Notes under the pieces: generated by a model
Databases searched by the model: none
What the model saw: the letters and a program-made list of their open reading frames with translations, nothing else
Told to the model about the DNA's origin: nothing
Translations under genes and position numbers: made by a program
Shown: piece after piece, positions 11,004 through 21,950 of the stretch
Layout of the letters: each line of letters starts with the position of its first letter
Position numbering within the stretch: position 1 is the stretch's first letter
Assembly (NCBI RefSeq): GCF_023159225.1
Contig: NC_063171.1
Span: forward strand, 39,339,378 to 39,403,377
Direction: 5' to 3'
Length of the DNA: 64,000 bases
Source: Perognathus longimembris pacificus
Taxonomy: Eukaryota; Chordata; Mammalia; Rodentia; Heteromyidae

Positions 11004-11442
11004 GAATGAAATATCCTGACATAAGGTGACATGTTGTGTGAGCTATAAAGGGTGGAATGGGTTAGACTTTTACCTCACCCAGTGTCCTGCCTCCTACTGT
11101 TTTCTCTGTGGTCACTTTCCACTCCCATCAACCCGCACCCCAGGCTGGAGATGCACTGATGGATTGGGGAGAGATTCCAGAACTCAGTCTCTTGGTCTGC
11201 CAACAATAAGGAGTGAGAGTGAACCATGACTACAAGGGTTGTACTAAAATTCACCTGGAACACTGAGAGGAGCACGACTGGAGCCTCTTTCCACAAAAAG
11301 GACAGCAAAGGCTGAGGACAGCAACACAACAGCAAAGATTTCTAGAAACAATTGTGGCCATGAGCCACTGCAATTGACCAAAGGAAGAGAAATATGTATG
11401 CCTAGATGTATGTGTAATATATATATATATATATATGAGAGT

Positions 11443-11528
11443 GTGTGTTGGTACTGGGATCCCACTCTCACTTAGCCTTTGTGCTCAAAGACAGTGCTCT
11501 ACCACTTGAACCACACCTCTACTTCAGG
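11443..11528 (-). repeat. Geo-like monomer fragment
   Basis: GTGCTCAAAGACAGTGCTCTACCACTTGAACCACA is an inverse Geo segment, preceded by a short (TA)n (11418-11436). Confidence 0.5.
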
Positions 11529-11555
11529 ATTAAAAAAAAATTTTTGTTTGTTTGT

Positions 11556-11958
11556 TTTCCAGTCCTGGGGCTTGAACTCAGGGCCTGAGCACTGTCCCTG
11601 GCTTCTTTTTGCTCACGGCTAGTACTCTGCCACTTGAGCCACAGCACCATTTCTAGCCTTTCCTATATATATGGTGCTGAGGAATTGAACCAGGGGGCTG
11701 GGAATATGGCCTAGTGGCAAGAGTGCTTGCCTCCTATACATGAAGCCCTGGGTTCAATTCCTCAGCACCACATATATAGAAAAGGCCAGAAGTGGTGCTG
11801 TGGCTCAAGTGTCAGAGTGCTAGCCTTGAACAAAAAGAAGCCAGGGACAGTGCTCAGGCCCTGAGTTCAAGCCCCAGGACTGGCAAAAAAAAGGAATTGA
11901 ACCAGGGCTTCATGTATGCTAGGCAAGCAATCTACCACTAGACCATATTCCCAGCCCC
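11556..11958 (-). repeat. IDL-Geo SINE split by an opposite IDL-Geo
   Basis: The inverse copy runs 11556-11693 and resumes at 11893-11958. The gap is a + strand IDL-Geo. Confidence 0.92.
11694..11892 (+). repeat. IDL-Geo SINE nested in an inverse IDL-Geo
   Basis: Complete copy with a perfect 13-bp target-site duplication GGAATTGAACCAG at 11681-11693 and 11893-11905. Confidence 0.95.
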
Positions 11959-11965
11959 TGGATTT

Positions 11966-12200
11966 ATTTTTATTTTTCATTGTGGAGCTTGAACTCTGGG
12001 CCTGGGCGCTGTCCCTGAGCTCTTCAGCTCAAGGGTAGAACTCTACCACTTTGAGCCACAGCTCCACTTCCATTTTGGGGGTGTTAATCGGAGATTAGAG
12101 TCTCACAGACTTTTCTGCTCAGGCTGGCTTTGAACCTTGATCCTCAGATCTCAGCCTCCTGAGTAGCTAGGATTATAGGCATGAGCCACCAGCACCTAGC
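11966..12200 (-). repeat. B1-Geo SINE
   Basis: Inverse copy, Geo half then GTTAATCGGAGATTAGAGTC then 7SL-like half ending ATGAGCCACCAGCACC. Confidence 0.85.
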
Positions 12201-12274
12201 ATGAGAATGAAATATTTTTGCTGACAGATTGAGTCAATGAATAAAAACACATAATCCCTAGTGCCATTTTAAAA

Positions 12275-12371
12275 AGGAAGGAAGGAAGGAGGGAAGGAAA
12301 GGAGGAAGGAAGGAAGGAAGGAAGGAAGAAAGGAAGGAAGGAAGGAAGGAAGGAAGGAAGGAAGGAAGGAA
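12275..12371 (+). repeat. (GGAA)n repeat
   Basis: About 24 GGAA units with a few interruptions. GGAA runs can bind ETS factors. Confidence 0.95.
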
Positions 12372-12668
12372 CCTGAATGAATAAATGAATGGATTGTCCT
12401 TCCCCAGAGTACAGATTTTAAAGCCTTGAGACACTAGGTGGCAGCAGAAGGCAAGAAACCAAGAGACCAGGGCTTCCTGCTGCTGGAGGAGCTGCCCTCA
12501 ATGGGTGACTTCCGGCATTCCTTGGACCTTTGACACCTCTTCTGTTTCCACTTTGGTTCTTCTACAAAGATTAAAAAAAAGACTGCATCAGGCTTGGAAG
12601 AGAAAAACCTGGGGGAGCAACACACCTAGGGTTTCTTATTAGATTGCCCCTGGAATTAGAGACTTTTT

Positions 12669-12868
12669 TGTTGTTTTTTTTTGCCAGTCCTGGGGCTTGA
12701 ACTCAGGGCCTGAGCACTGTCCCTTGCTTCTTTCTGCTCAAGGCTAGCACTCTGCCACTTGAGTCACAGCTCCGCTTCTGGCCATTTTCTATATATGTGG
12801 TGCTGGGGAATTGAACCCAGGGCTTCATGTAGATGAGGTGAGTGTTCTTGCCACTAGACTTTCAGCTT
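12669..12868 (-). repeat. IDL-Geo SINE
   Basis: Full inverse dimer from TGCCAGTCCTGGGG to CTAGACTTTCAGC. Confidence 0.9.
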
Positions 12869-12950
12869 CTCTAAAGGATATTAAGGGAAAAATTGGGACA
12901 CTGCATGAGAAATCTGAATTTAGATGGATCAGGGTAAGAGCAGACAACAG

Positions 12951-12952
<2 letters not shown>

Positions 12953-13000
<48 letters not shown>
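12953..13000 (+). repeat. (AC)n microsatellite
   Basis: 24 pure AC units. Confidence 0.97.
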
Positions 13001-13002
<2 letters not shown>

Positions 13003-14230
13003 TGACACACTATCGTATCCTGGAGAAGTCATTCCTGTCTCAGGGCACCTCAGAGCTGCTCCTCTGATTTCTTCACAGAGTGAAGGGCCACCACCTTTCC
13101 AATCAGGTAGAACTCCATGTCACTAAGGGAACTCTGTAACACATCTTTCCATCATTTGTTAGTTCTTTGCTAGAGGAAAGTAGGCTCTGCTAAAAGACAG
13201 ACTTTCAAATAAATCCCTTCTCAGCCAAGAAGCCCCACTCATCACTGTGGTAGCAGCGATAGGGAGTTGGTCATGCCATGGCTCATAATGCAAGCCTTCT
13301 GTCCTGACAGCACTGGGAGAGACAGATCCCTCCACTCTCCCTGGGGTTTGTAGCTCCCTTCCTGGACCATTTCCATTGCAACTGTTGCTCTGTTCCATGT
13401 TCCATGTTAGCAGCTCTCCATGGATGGGGAGCCAGCCCGCCCCAGCCACCATCCCTTCTTGTCTTCTCTCCCAGGTTACCGTTCTGGGTCTTACTTGCTT
13501 CCACTAGACCTCACTCCTCCCCACGCTGGAGGACAGGAAGCAGTGGGCTGGTACTGCTGCTGCTTGTACTGGACGGTGACTGGCCTTTACCAGAATGCAT
13601 GGAAGGCGCTCAGCAAATGCCAGAGACTATGGCTGCTACTTAGAACCACTTGTGGTGTTTTACAGTTTAGGAGAACTGTGATATTCGTGGTCTCTTTCTC
13701 TCCACCCATCCATCATACAAATCTTTATCAAATGCCTGTCACAGGCGCCAGCCTTCTGGTCACTTGATAGAGAAATGAACCAAATGAGTCAAATAATCAA
13801 ATAAACCAACTAACTTCTGAATTCTTGGAACATTCAAGGAAACATATTTTTCTAACCACCTCCTCAAACAGAAATTCCTTCTCTATCTTCAATGGGTGGC
13901 CATTTGTAATCAAATATTACATTTGGTCTTTTTTGGTAGTTTTCATATTTTTCTTCAAATTTAGCCCTAATCTGCTTCTTTCTCACCCCTAGCCCCAGAA
14001 TCTTCTGCATTATCAAGTAAATCTGTCCTATTAAAAACAGACAGCCTATGCAATAATTAAAGGCAGATACCAGATCTCTAGGATCCATTTTTTCAAGTTA
14101 CTCATAAAGACATTCTCCTTTTTATATTATTATCAAATTATTAACTTTTGATATTATCACCCTTTTTATATTATTATCAAAGGGGTTTCAATTTAACATG
14201 TGATATACTTTTCTTAAAGAATCATTCATA
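13001..14230. other. Intergenic DNA with weak L2/MIR traces
   Basis: CATACAAATCTTTATCAAATGCCTG (about 13700) is L2-like, and GGCGCTCAGCAAATGCCAG (about 13605) is MIR-like. A 75-codon open frame on the - strand (13864-14088; contains KRPNVIFDYKWPPIEDREG) has unusually ordinary amino-acid composition but no family was recognised. A 21-bp sequence is repeated exactly at 14117-14137 and 14161-14181. Confidence 0.4.
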
Positions 14231-14432
14231 GTCAGGCACCAGTGGCTCATGCCTATAATCCTAGCTACGTAGGAGGCTGAGATCTGAGAATTGCAGTTCA
14301 AAGCCAAAGTCTCCAATTAACCACCAGAAAACTGGAGGTGCTGTGGCTCAAAGTGGTAGAGCACTACCTTGAGCAAAAAGCTCAGGTACAGTGCCCAAGC
14401 CTTGAATTCAAGCCCTATGACAGACAAAAATA
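14231..14432 (+). repeat. B1-Geo SINE, internally deleted
   Basis: The stretch between CAAAGCC and AAAGTCTCC is missing, shortening the copy by about 40 bp. Confidence 0.85.
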
Positions 14433-14452
14433 ATTTTTTTAAAGACTCATTC

Positions 14453-14941
14453 ATGAGTGTAATTCCAGTTCCTCAGGAGGCAAAGATTTTAGAAGAATCC
14501 TGGATCAAGGTTAGCTCAAGCAAAAAATGAGAGTGCCATCTCAATTAGTAATCCAAGCATTTTTTTTGCCAGTCCTGGGACTTTAACTCAGGGCCTGAGC
14601 ACTGTCCCTGTCTTCTTTTTGCTCAAGGCTAGCTCTCTACCACTTGAGCCACAGTGCCACTTCCGGCTTTTTCTATATATGTGGTGCTGAGGAATCGAAC
14701 CCAGGGCCTCATGTATATGAAGCAAGCATTCTACCACTAGGCCATATTCCTCCTCCCCCATGCATGTTTTTCTACAATCTGTAATCCAAGCTACAGTAAG
14801 AGGATCAAGGTCCAATTTTGGCCTGGACAGAAAAGGAAACTATCTTTAAAAAATAACAACAACATTAAAGCTGGGGATAATGTCACAAGTGGTAGAGCAC
14901 CTGCCTAGTAAGTGTGAGTCCCTGAGTTCAAACCCCAATAC

Positions 14942-14945
<4 letters not shown>
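14453..14945 (+). repeat. 7SL-like/ID-like SINE fragments around a nested IDL-Geo
   Basis: Diverged 7SL-like sequence (14453-14560), and after the insertion another 7SL-like piece with an ID-like monomer (GGTAGAGCACCTGCCTAG) to 14945. Confidence 0.5.
14561..14757 (-). repeat. IDL-Geo SINE
   Basis: Full inverse dimer with poly-T at 14561-14568; ends GGCCATATTCCTCCTCCCC. Confidence 0.9.
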
Positions 14946-15029
<84 letters not shown>

Positions 15030-15030
15030 A
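14946..15030 (+). repeat. (AG)n microsatellite
   Basis: About 35 pure AG units and a few imperfect ones. Confidence 0.97.
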
Positions 15031-15714
15031 TGTGAGAGCATTATTTGAAGTATTTGGCCTATGAGCCAGGCTTTAGTAGGACTTTTCATGTATCTACTGT
15101 AACTGTCACTATAAACCCTGTGCAGTAGACATTATCTTCACTTACTGATATATAGAAAGCAAAGATGTAAAAGGTGGAGTGACACGTCATGGCCCCACGC
15201 TTCTCATATGTGGCAGAACACCTCTTGGGTTTGGCTGATGTGACGTGTCGGGGCTCTCTTGTTTGTCAGCCTCTCACTTTAGGTGCCTGCCGGCCACTGT
15301 CTAAAGCTCAGGAGCATTTGTCACCTTTCTTGGTCGGATGTGATTCTTCCCTGGAATGTGTATTAGTTCTCCACAGTCACATCACATGTACGTACATGAG
15401 CTTCTGGCCACTCGATGTGTGCACATCCTCCCATGAATCTACAATATCAAACATGCTTCCTCATTTTCTGCTCTCTCCCCTGCCCCCATATTCAGGATCC
15501 CATCTGTCCTTCAAAGACCTGTCCCCATTGGTGCCCCTTCCTTCAGGGAACCCTGTCTGCCTAATTCCTTGTTGCTCCCTCTGAACCTGATCCCCTTTCC
15601 TTTCTCCATAGAATATCTTTTTTGTCTTTCTCCCTCTCTCTCTCACGCACACACAAGTGCACACACACTCTCTACTCTCTCTTTTCCCCTTCCTTCCTTT
15701 CTTCCCACCCCCCC
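15031..15714. other. Intergenic DNA, weak L2 trace
   Basis: CCTTCAGGGAACCCTGTCTGCC (about 15538) is L2-like. A pyrimidine-rich stretch follows at 15620-15714. No gene recognised. Confidence 0.35.
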
Positions 15715-15838
15715 CCCCTTTTGAGAGTCTCACTGTGTAGCCCAGGTTGGCTTCAAACTTGAGAACCTCCTCCTTTAGTCCCCCACCCCACCCACTCAGG
15801 GCTGGCATTACATGCGTGTGCTACTGCACCTGGCTCTA
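15715..15838 (-). repeat. B1-like monomer
   Basis: GAGTCTCACTGTGTAGCCCAGGTTGGCTTC is the inverse B1 3' part; ends CTACTGCACCTGGCTC. Confidence 0.75.
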
Positions 15839-17359
15839 CATAGACTCTACCTATACTTTCTGAGCAAAGCTTTGTGTCCTTGTTTTCCTTCTTCAGTCAG
15901 GACACATGTCTTGTTTTCCCTCTTTTTTTTTTTTTTTTGGTTCCTTACTATCTTGTATGTAAGGGTATTCAGCAAACACTTATCAAATGAGCAAATCTGG
16001 TAACTGGGAAAATAATGTTTTCTCTCTAAATGCAATGCCTTACACGTCCCTGTTAAATCTCTTGAACAAACCCACCCAAACTCTCCAAGATCAGGCAGGG
16101 GCTTGTTCCCTGCTCTGCCTAGCACCATGTTTTGTGCAGCCACCTGGGACTGCATGTGGCAATCCAGTGAGGTTGGCAATCCTCTATTTTACAAATGCAG
16201 AGATGAGGAGTCAGAGGAGGAAGAAGCCTTCCCCAGTACCTCTCAGTTCTGAGCAGATGCTGGAATCCTTTCCCACTGAAATCTTCCCTCCTCACCCAGT
16301 TGGCTCTAGCTGTTTCTGCCCTCATTTTACCTGCCTTTTGCCTCTGGGGACCAGAGAATCACCCTCTACACAGGCAATCATTCGGCCAGAGCTGGGGTGA
16401 CTGGCTGATTGTGACTGGTAGATTGTGTAAAGAGTCAGGAGAAGATTTTTTGAGTTGGTTAGGAAGCATCAGACGTTGGTGGCTGAATGAGAAGATGAGA
16501 GATACAGGCAGTCAAGATAGGTGGAAATGAAGAGATGCTATTCCTTGCCTCTCCCATTCCCTAAGGGATAATTCTCTTACTTCCCCTAAGTCTTTACTCA
16601 AAATCTACTTTCTCAAATGGGCCCCCCCTCCCTTCCTCACACTGTTTTGGGTTTCATTCCATTTGCCTTTTAATATCCCTTGTGAGTGTTTTCATTCCCA
16701 AACCCTGGTGTCTGCATCCCTTCTCTCGGTTCCACTTGGTTCCTCTCACCCACTTCCTCAGAGACCTTGGCTGGAAGGCACTCCGAAGCCTCCCTTCCTC
16801 ATTCCCCAGGCTCCATTCAGCCAAGAGCAATAGCAAACAAGAGAGCAAGTGTGGGGGGGAAAAAAAACCTCATGGAATAAATGACTTTTAGACAAAATCA
16901 AATAAATGTTTATGTGGACTTTCATGTATTTTTTTCCTCACAGTTCTACCAAAAGAAGGATGAAGGTTAGATTTCAACCATGATTTCCCAACAGACACAG
17001 GTGGGAGGAACTCAGACTAGAAAGAGACCAAACATGGACTGAGGCGAAGGTGGCCTCCGGGCAGAGACAGCGGGACCTTGGAGCTCAGAACAGCCTGTAT
17101 CCTCGCCACCCCCCCACCTCCACAGGGGGCTGATCCTGAGAGACCCCCAGAGCCCCGGGCCCGCCCCTCTCCCCGATTCCCATCGACACAGGCTCCCGAG
17201 AAGAATGTAGGTCAGGAAAAGAAGAGACCTTTCACACCTCAGACAAGCTAAGTTTGTTTTCTCCTCTTCTGTCCAGCCCTCAGCAGGAGGGAGGGGGAAA
17301 TGGGATGGGCCTTGTCCAACTTTCTCCCACTACAATGCCCCCGAGGAGGTGAAGTGGAG
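15839..17359. other. SINE-free intergenic DNA
   Basis: Poly-T of about 18 near 15921; otherwise unique. The 17040-17210 part is C-rich with some CpG but too small for a CpG island. No gene recognised. Confidence 0.4.
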
Positions 17360-17500
17360 AGAGTAAAGGATCTATTTATTTTGGCTCAGGAGGGACAATG
17401 TAAGCAGATGGTCTTTGATGGGATTAGCGGCGTAATCTCTAAGACCCTGGTAAATTGGAAAATGATCCATTATATTCCACCAACCTTTGCGAGCTGCAGC
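17360..17500. promoter_or_regulatory. Candidate enhancer: TCF/LEF and homeodomain motifs
   Basis: Non-repetitive block with E-box CAGATG, TCF-like CTTTGATG (17413-17420), GGATTA (17421-17426) and TAATCT (17433-17438) within about 35 bp, followed by TAAATTGG. The style is that of a conserved developmental enhancer; conservation is not measured. Confidence 0.4.
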
Positions 17501-19999
17501 TCCTGGGGAGGGAGGGGCAGGGCCCGGGGGCACCTTGTTAGAAAGGACTCCCCTCTGGGAGAAGCTGAATCCCCCCACACAGAGAATTTGGGAAGAGGTT
17601 CGTTAGCTGTGCAACACCAGCCCCTCTCCTCTTGAGAGAGTGCAGAAATAAGAATTCTCCCAGGCAGGGCCTCCTTTTCCTCCTTTCCCTTCCCCCCTCT
17701 TTTGGATATGCCCCTGTGTCCTCCCTACCTTCAGTCTCCCAGCCAGCCCTGCCCACTCCTGGATGCCCAGGGCATTCTAAGGAGAACATTTCTGAGCATC
17801 TTGCCTACAAAGGCCAGAAAAATTCTTGAGTCCAAATTCTGCCCCTTTCAATTGAATGCAGTGTCTGTCCACTTTCTACTGCCTGGCCTTCAACACCAAT
17901 AGCCCAGACAACCTCCTTCCTCTACCCCCCACACACTTCCAGGACAGGAGGGGAGAGCCTGGGAGAGAGGGAGGGGGTAAATTGCTACCGGGACAAGGGA
18001 TTGAGGTGATGGAAGAAATGTGAAAGAGGACATTAGGCCCTGAGGAATCTTCGTATCTCAGCTGGCTCAGCTCTCTTCCCCATCCCCTGCTCCCCAGAGT
18101 GCAAGCCTTCCACCTGTGGGTTCTAAGCTGCTGAGCTGGGGTTCCAGGGAGAGCTGTCAGTCAAAGGAATGGGGGAATTGGGAGACATTGATGTGGGTCG
18201 GCTCCTTTAAGTTATTTGCAGCAAGTTTCATGGAGCATGTGGTCATAGTTAAGGAAACTTGGAGGTCCAGAAATTTCATTGGGATCTGGTAACAACTGAC
18301 GGAGGAGAGCTTTGGAAAGCCTATAAATTGGAAAGCCTGACAAATTGGTGATTTGCCCAAGGTGGATTTAATTCAGCTTGGAAATTTAGTAAATAAGAGT
18401 TAGGTCTGAAACATAACTTCCAATGCTTCGTCCCCTTCTCTAATCTGCCATTTTCCTCTTCTTGTCTATGCATCCTGTATGTGAACACACACAGACACTC
18501 AGATACAGACACGTGCATCTTTCCTTGTTTTCTCTCTCCCAGTCTCCTCAAAATACACATACTATAAATGCTTTATGTCTACTTCTCGTGTTCATAATCT
18601 GCATCAGTAGGACAGTCTTCTTTTATCTCATGCAGCTATCCACTAAACCCTGTACTATTTAAACCTATTCAGGTTGATAAATCCAAGCCTAAAATTTTTC
18701 TTCACTCCGTACTTTGTTTATGCATCTTAGCATTGAAATCATTGCTCAATCATTTATTGTTATAGACATTTTTGAGCAGGCATTTGATTGATACTGTATT
18801 AAATACCCCAAATTAAATATAAATTTGGGGTATTTAGAACCAAAACTCAATCAAAATGTGCATTTTTTTCCATATAGGTTTTCAAATTTGTCTGAAAATA
18901 AATCCACACATAAGGACAGTGAGGCAGGAACAGACCAGAAGGCCCTACAAAGTATTCAATACCAAGGAGAAATTCCAACATTTTGAAGATTGGGGTGGCT
19001 CAGTGGTGGAATCAATTCCTAGGATTGACCAAAAAGAAAGAAAGAATGAAAGGAAGGAAGGAAGAAAAGAGAGAGAGAGAAAGGAAAGAGGGAAGGAAGG
19101 AAGTCACATTACATTGATACTTTTGTTGGATTCACTTTAACTATAAAAGGCAAGCACCGGGAGGACTCTGACTCATACAGTATTTATTTCAGGCGATTTC
19201 AATGCATTGAATGATTTTTTTCCATAGCATTTTTAAAAAGGGCAGCACTATGTTATATATGTGTTTGTTTATTTGCTTAAGATGATTTGAAGCTGACATA
19301 GGATTCAGAAACTCATTATCCAAGAAAGACAAGAATAGAAAGGCAGCAAGCCACTGTCCACACAAGCTCCCACCCCAAACAGGAAAATCCATACGAGATT
19401 CCCAAGGGTCTGTGCAGGGCCAGGGTGCTAATTCACTGAGTTCCTACCACCATCCAGGAAAGCAGGTTTCTTCCATTGCCTATTCAGAAGGAGGCCCAGA
19501 GAGTTTAGGAAACCGGCTAGAATCCGGGACTGCCGCCTGCCTCGGAGCTCTTTCCAACACCTGCACACTCCCCAAGCTGTCTGGTCTTTTGTGCTGCTTT
19601 TCGGGCAAAAGCACCCAGCTTGGTCATTCACTTCTGCAGGGGAGCTCTCCTAGAGCCCTCTGGCTCTAGGTTTTCCTAGGCTTCTCCTTTCTGGGTCCCC
19701 CCACCCCCAACCGACAGCTTTCTCTCACGTTGGTCCACACCCAGACACAAACTACTAGTGGGTTGTACCGATGAGATGCAAAACGTTCTGAGAAGAGGTT
19801 GACTACTCCACCAACTAGGGGTTGATCTTTTCTGAACTGACTTGGGTCCCTTTTATTCGTTATTTTTCTAGTCGTAGGACTTTGTGGACTCCAGATTTTT
19901 TTTTTGGAGGGGGAAGGGGGGCGACGATTCTAAATCCTCCTTTTAAGAAGTTTCCACAGAGCGAGCCCTAGCAGCCCTTTCACCCACCAGTCATCGGAA
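17501..19999. other. SINE-free intergenic DNA
   Basis: Contains a 14-bp-arm hairpin (18801-18835) and a GA-rich stretch (19030-19105). No coding exon, RNA gene or SINE recognised. Confidence 0.4.
18801..18835. repeat. Perfect inverted repeat (hairpin)
   Basis: AAATACCCCAAATT (18801-18814) and its exact complement AATTTGGGGTATTT (18822-18835) around a 7-nt AT loop. Confidence 0.9.
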
Positions 20000-20257
20000 G
20001 AGAAGAGGCTATGGAGGTTGGGGGCGGACGTTGGTTTAGGTTTTAGGGGCGTACAAGGGGACCGGGTTGGATTCCCGGACCCTGAAGTCAGCCAGGGCTT
20101 ATTAAGATGGACGGGGCCGGCCTCTCGCTTAGACGCGGACGCAGAAGCGGCTCGGTGCCAGGATTTGGAGATCAGCTTTAGGGGGGTCCTTCTTTCTCCA
20201 AGGCCCATTTTCTCTGTGCCCCATTATGTGGCCGTTTCCTCTTTCCCCCACAGTCCC

Positions 20258-20276
20258 TCCACCACCACCACCACCA

Positions 20277-20314
<38 letters not shown>
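20258..20314 (+). repeat. (CCA)n-(CA)n compound microsatellite
   Basis: About 7 CCA units pass directly into about 17 CA units. Confidence 0.95.
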
Positions 20315-20319
<5 letters not shown>

Positions 20320-20826
20320 GCCGGCCTCAGAGAGCCACCTGCCAGGTCTGTGGGGTCCTCACGCCCCTAGACCTGGGGATCCGAGCCGCGTCAGAGGACA
20401 GAATTGGGCAGCTGGAGGGGGCAGCCTCCCGGGCCCTGGAGCCGCCCTCAGCAGCTACTCGGGGGAGGGGAGAGGTCTGAGCCTCAGGCCAAACCGCACG
20501 GGAGCCCGGGAGCCCGGCCGTCTCCCCCACGCCCAGCGCATCCTCTCCCTTTTCTTTTATTTCTAGCCATTTCCCGCCCCCCCCCCCACACACACCCCCA
20601 GGCCTGGCCTCTCCGCCTCGCCGGCCCGCCTCACTCTCAGTTCCTTCCTGCTTCCCTCACCTGCCTTCCCGCCACCTCCCGTGCACCCATCTCTTCCTTC
20701 TCCCGGCTGGCCGGGCTGTCCCCTGGCCCCGCTGATCCCGGTTGTTCATTATTCAATCCTCGGCCCAGCGTCGCCTCCGCAGGCACAGGCCACGTGGAGT
20801 TCGTGCGCGGAGAGACGCGGCCCCTC

Positions 20827-20864
20827 GCCCGCCCGGCCCGCCCGGCCCGCCCGGCCCGCCCGGC
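20827..20864 (+). repeat. 9-bp GC tandem repeat
   Basis: About four copies of GCCCGCCCG inside the CpG island. Confidence 0.9.
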
Positions 20865-21950
20865 TGGGCTCCGCGCGCGCGCGCGCGCTGCGCTGCGCGG
20901 CGGTGGAGTTCGGGGCGCCGTCTGCAGGGTCCTACCCCCCCCCCCGACCCCCTTCACCCCCCTGCGCGCCCCGCGCTCTCCATTCACCGCGTCGGACTCG
21001 GGGTTCTGCTCGGCGCCGCCCCCCCACCCCCACCCCGGCCTAGCGTCCGGGACCTGGAATCCTAGCGAGGTGATCCTAAAAGCTGACGGCGGGGCGGGTG
21101 GAAGCCCCGTCAACCCACCCACCCACCCCCGTAGGTGTGGCAGCGGAGATGGAGCCCAAGGTGCCCACGGGGACGTCCGGCCTGTGGGGGACCCGCTGCT
21201 ACTCCATCCGGCGGGACTCTTCGGCTGAGCCGGGTCCGGGGAGCTCGCCGGCGATCGGCTGCCCAGGCCCCGGGCGGCCCCGCGCGCGCGCGCGCAGCTG
21301 GGGGGCTCCCGACCCCCCAGCCCGGGACCCTTGCCTCGCTGGGGCCTCCGAGCGCCTTTTCCCCCTTTATCTCCTGGCTTACTTTCCCTCTCCTTTAGTT
21401 AATGTCTTTGATGTGTTTCTTTTTTTTTTTTTTTTTTACTTCCTTTAGTATTATCGCATCGCTTTTAACGTTTTCTCTCTTCCCAAGTGGATTTTGTGAT
21501 TCCTCCCCGTTTGTTTCCGATCTTCTTTTTTTCTGCCCACTTCTCTCACCTCGCTCTTTTTGCTTTCACTTCTCCTCCTCCAGGTGCCCGCCGGGAGCCC
21601 GTGGAGCTCTGGGGGAGCGCGTGGTCCTGCGTGATGGGGAGCCTGAGAGAGCGAGATCGGGGGCTCCCCACTCACCCGCACCTTCCACCCCGAGCCCCCC
21701 CCCCCCCGCCCCGGCCGCCCGGCCAGCCTGCGCCCCGAGCCTCTACCGAGCCCGGACTTTGTAGAAAGCGGGAGTCCAGCCGAGCCGCTGCCGCCGGCGA
21801 GAGCGCCGGGGACCGAGCCAGGGCGCCGGCCAGGGGCCGGCCGGGTGCTGTGAGCCGGCTCTGCCTCGGTCCCGGGGCTGGGGGAGACCAGGACCCCCAG
21901 CCCCAGCCTCTTCAACCCGTTACCCCGGATCTCATAGCCAATTCAAAGGA

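Larger units (their letters stand above)
20000..21950. promoter_or_regulatory. Large CpG island, unassigned promoter
   Basis: Nearly 2 kb of CpG-dense sequence about 14 kb upstream of mir-9-1. It contains a 9-bp GC tandem repeat (20827-20864), two pure CG tracts (20872-20888 and 21281-21295) and a T-rich stretch (21350-21580). That stretch ends in CTCCTCCTCCAG at 21583, which looks like a 3' splice site before a GC-rich possible exon. Overlapping open frames in several phases on both strands have compositional Pro/Arg/Ala content. It could be an alternative upstream start of MIR9-1HG or a separate lncRNA. Confidence 0.65.

Noticed and set aside
19007..19035. tRNA gene or ID element at the GGTGGCTCAGTGGTGGAATC stretch
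   Set aside because: No cloverleaf and no B box; at most a heavily decayed SINE head before a GA-rich tract.
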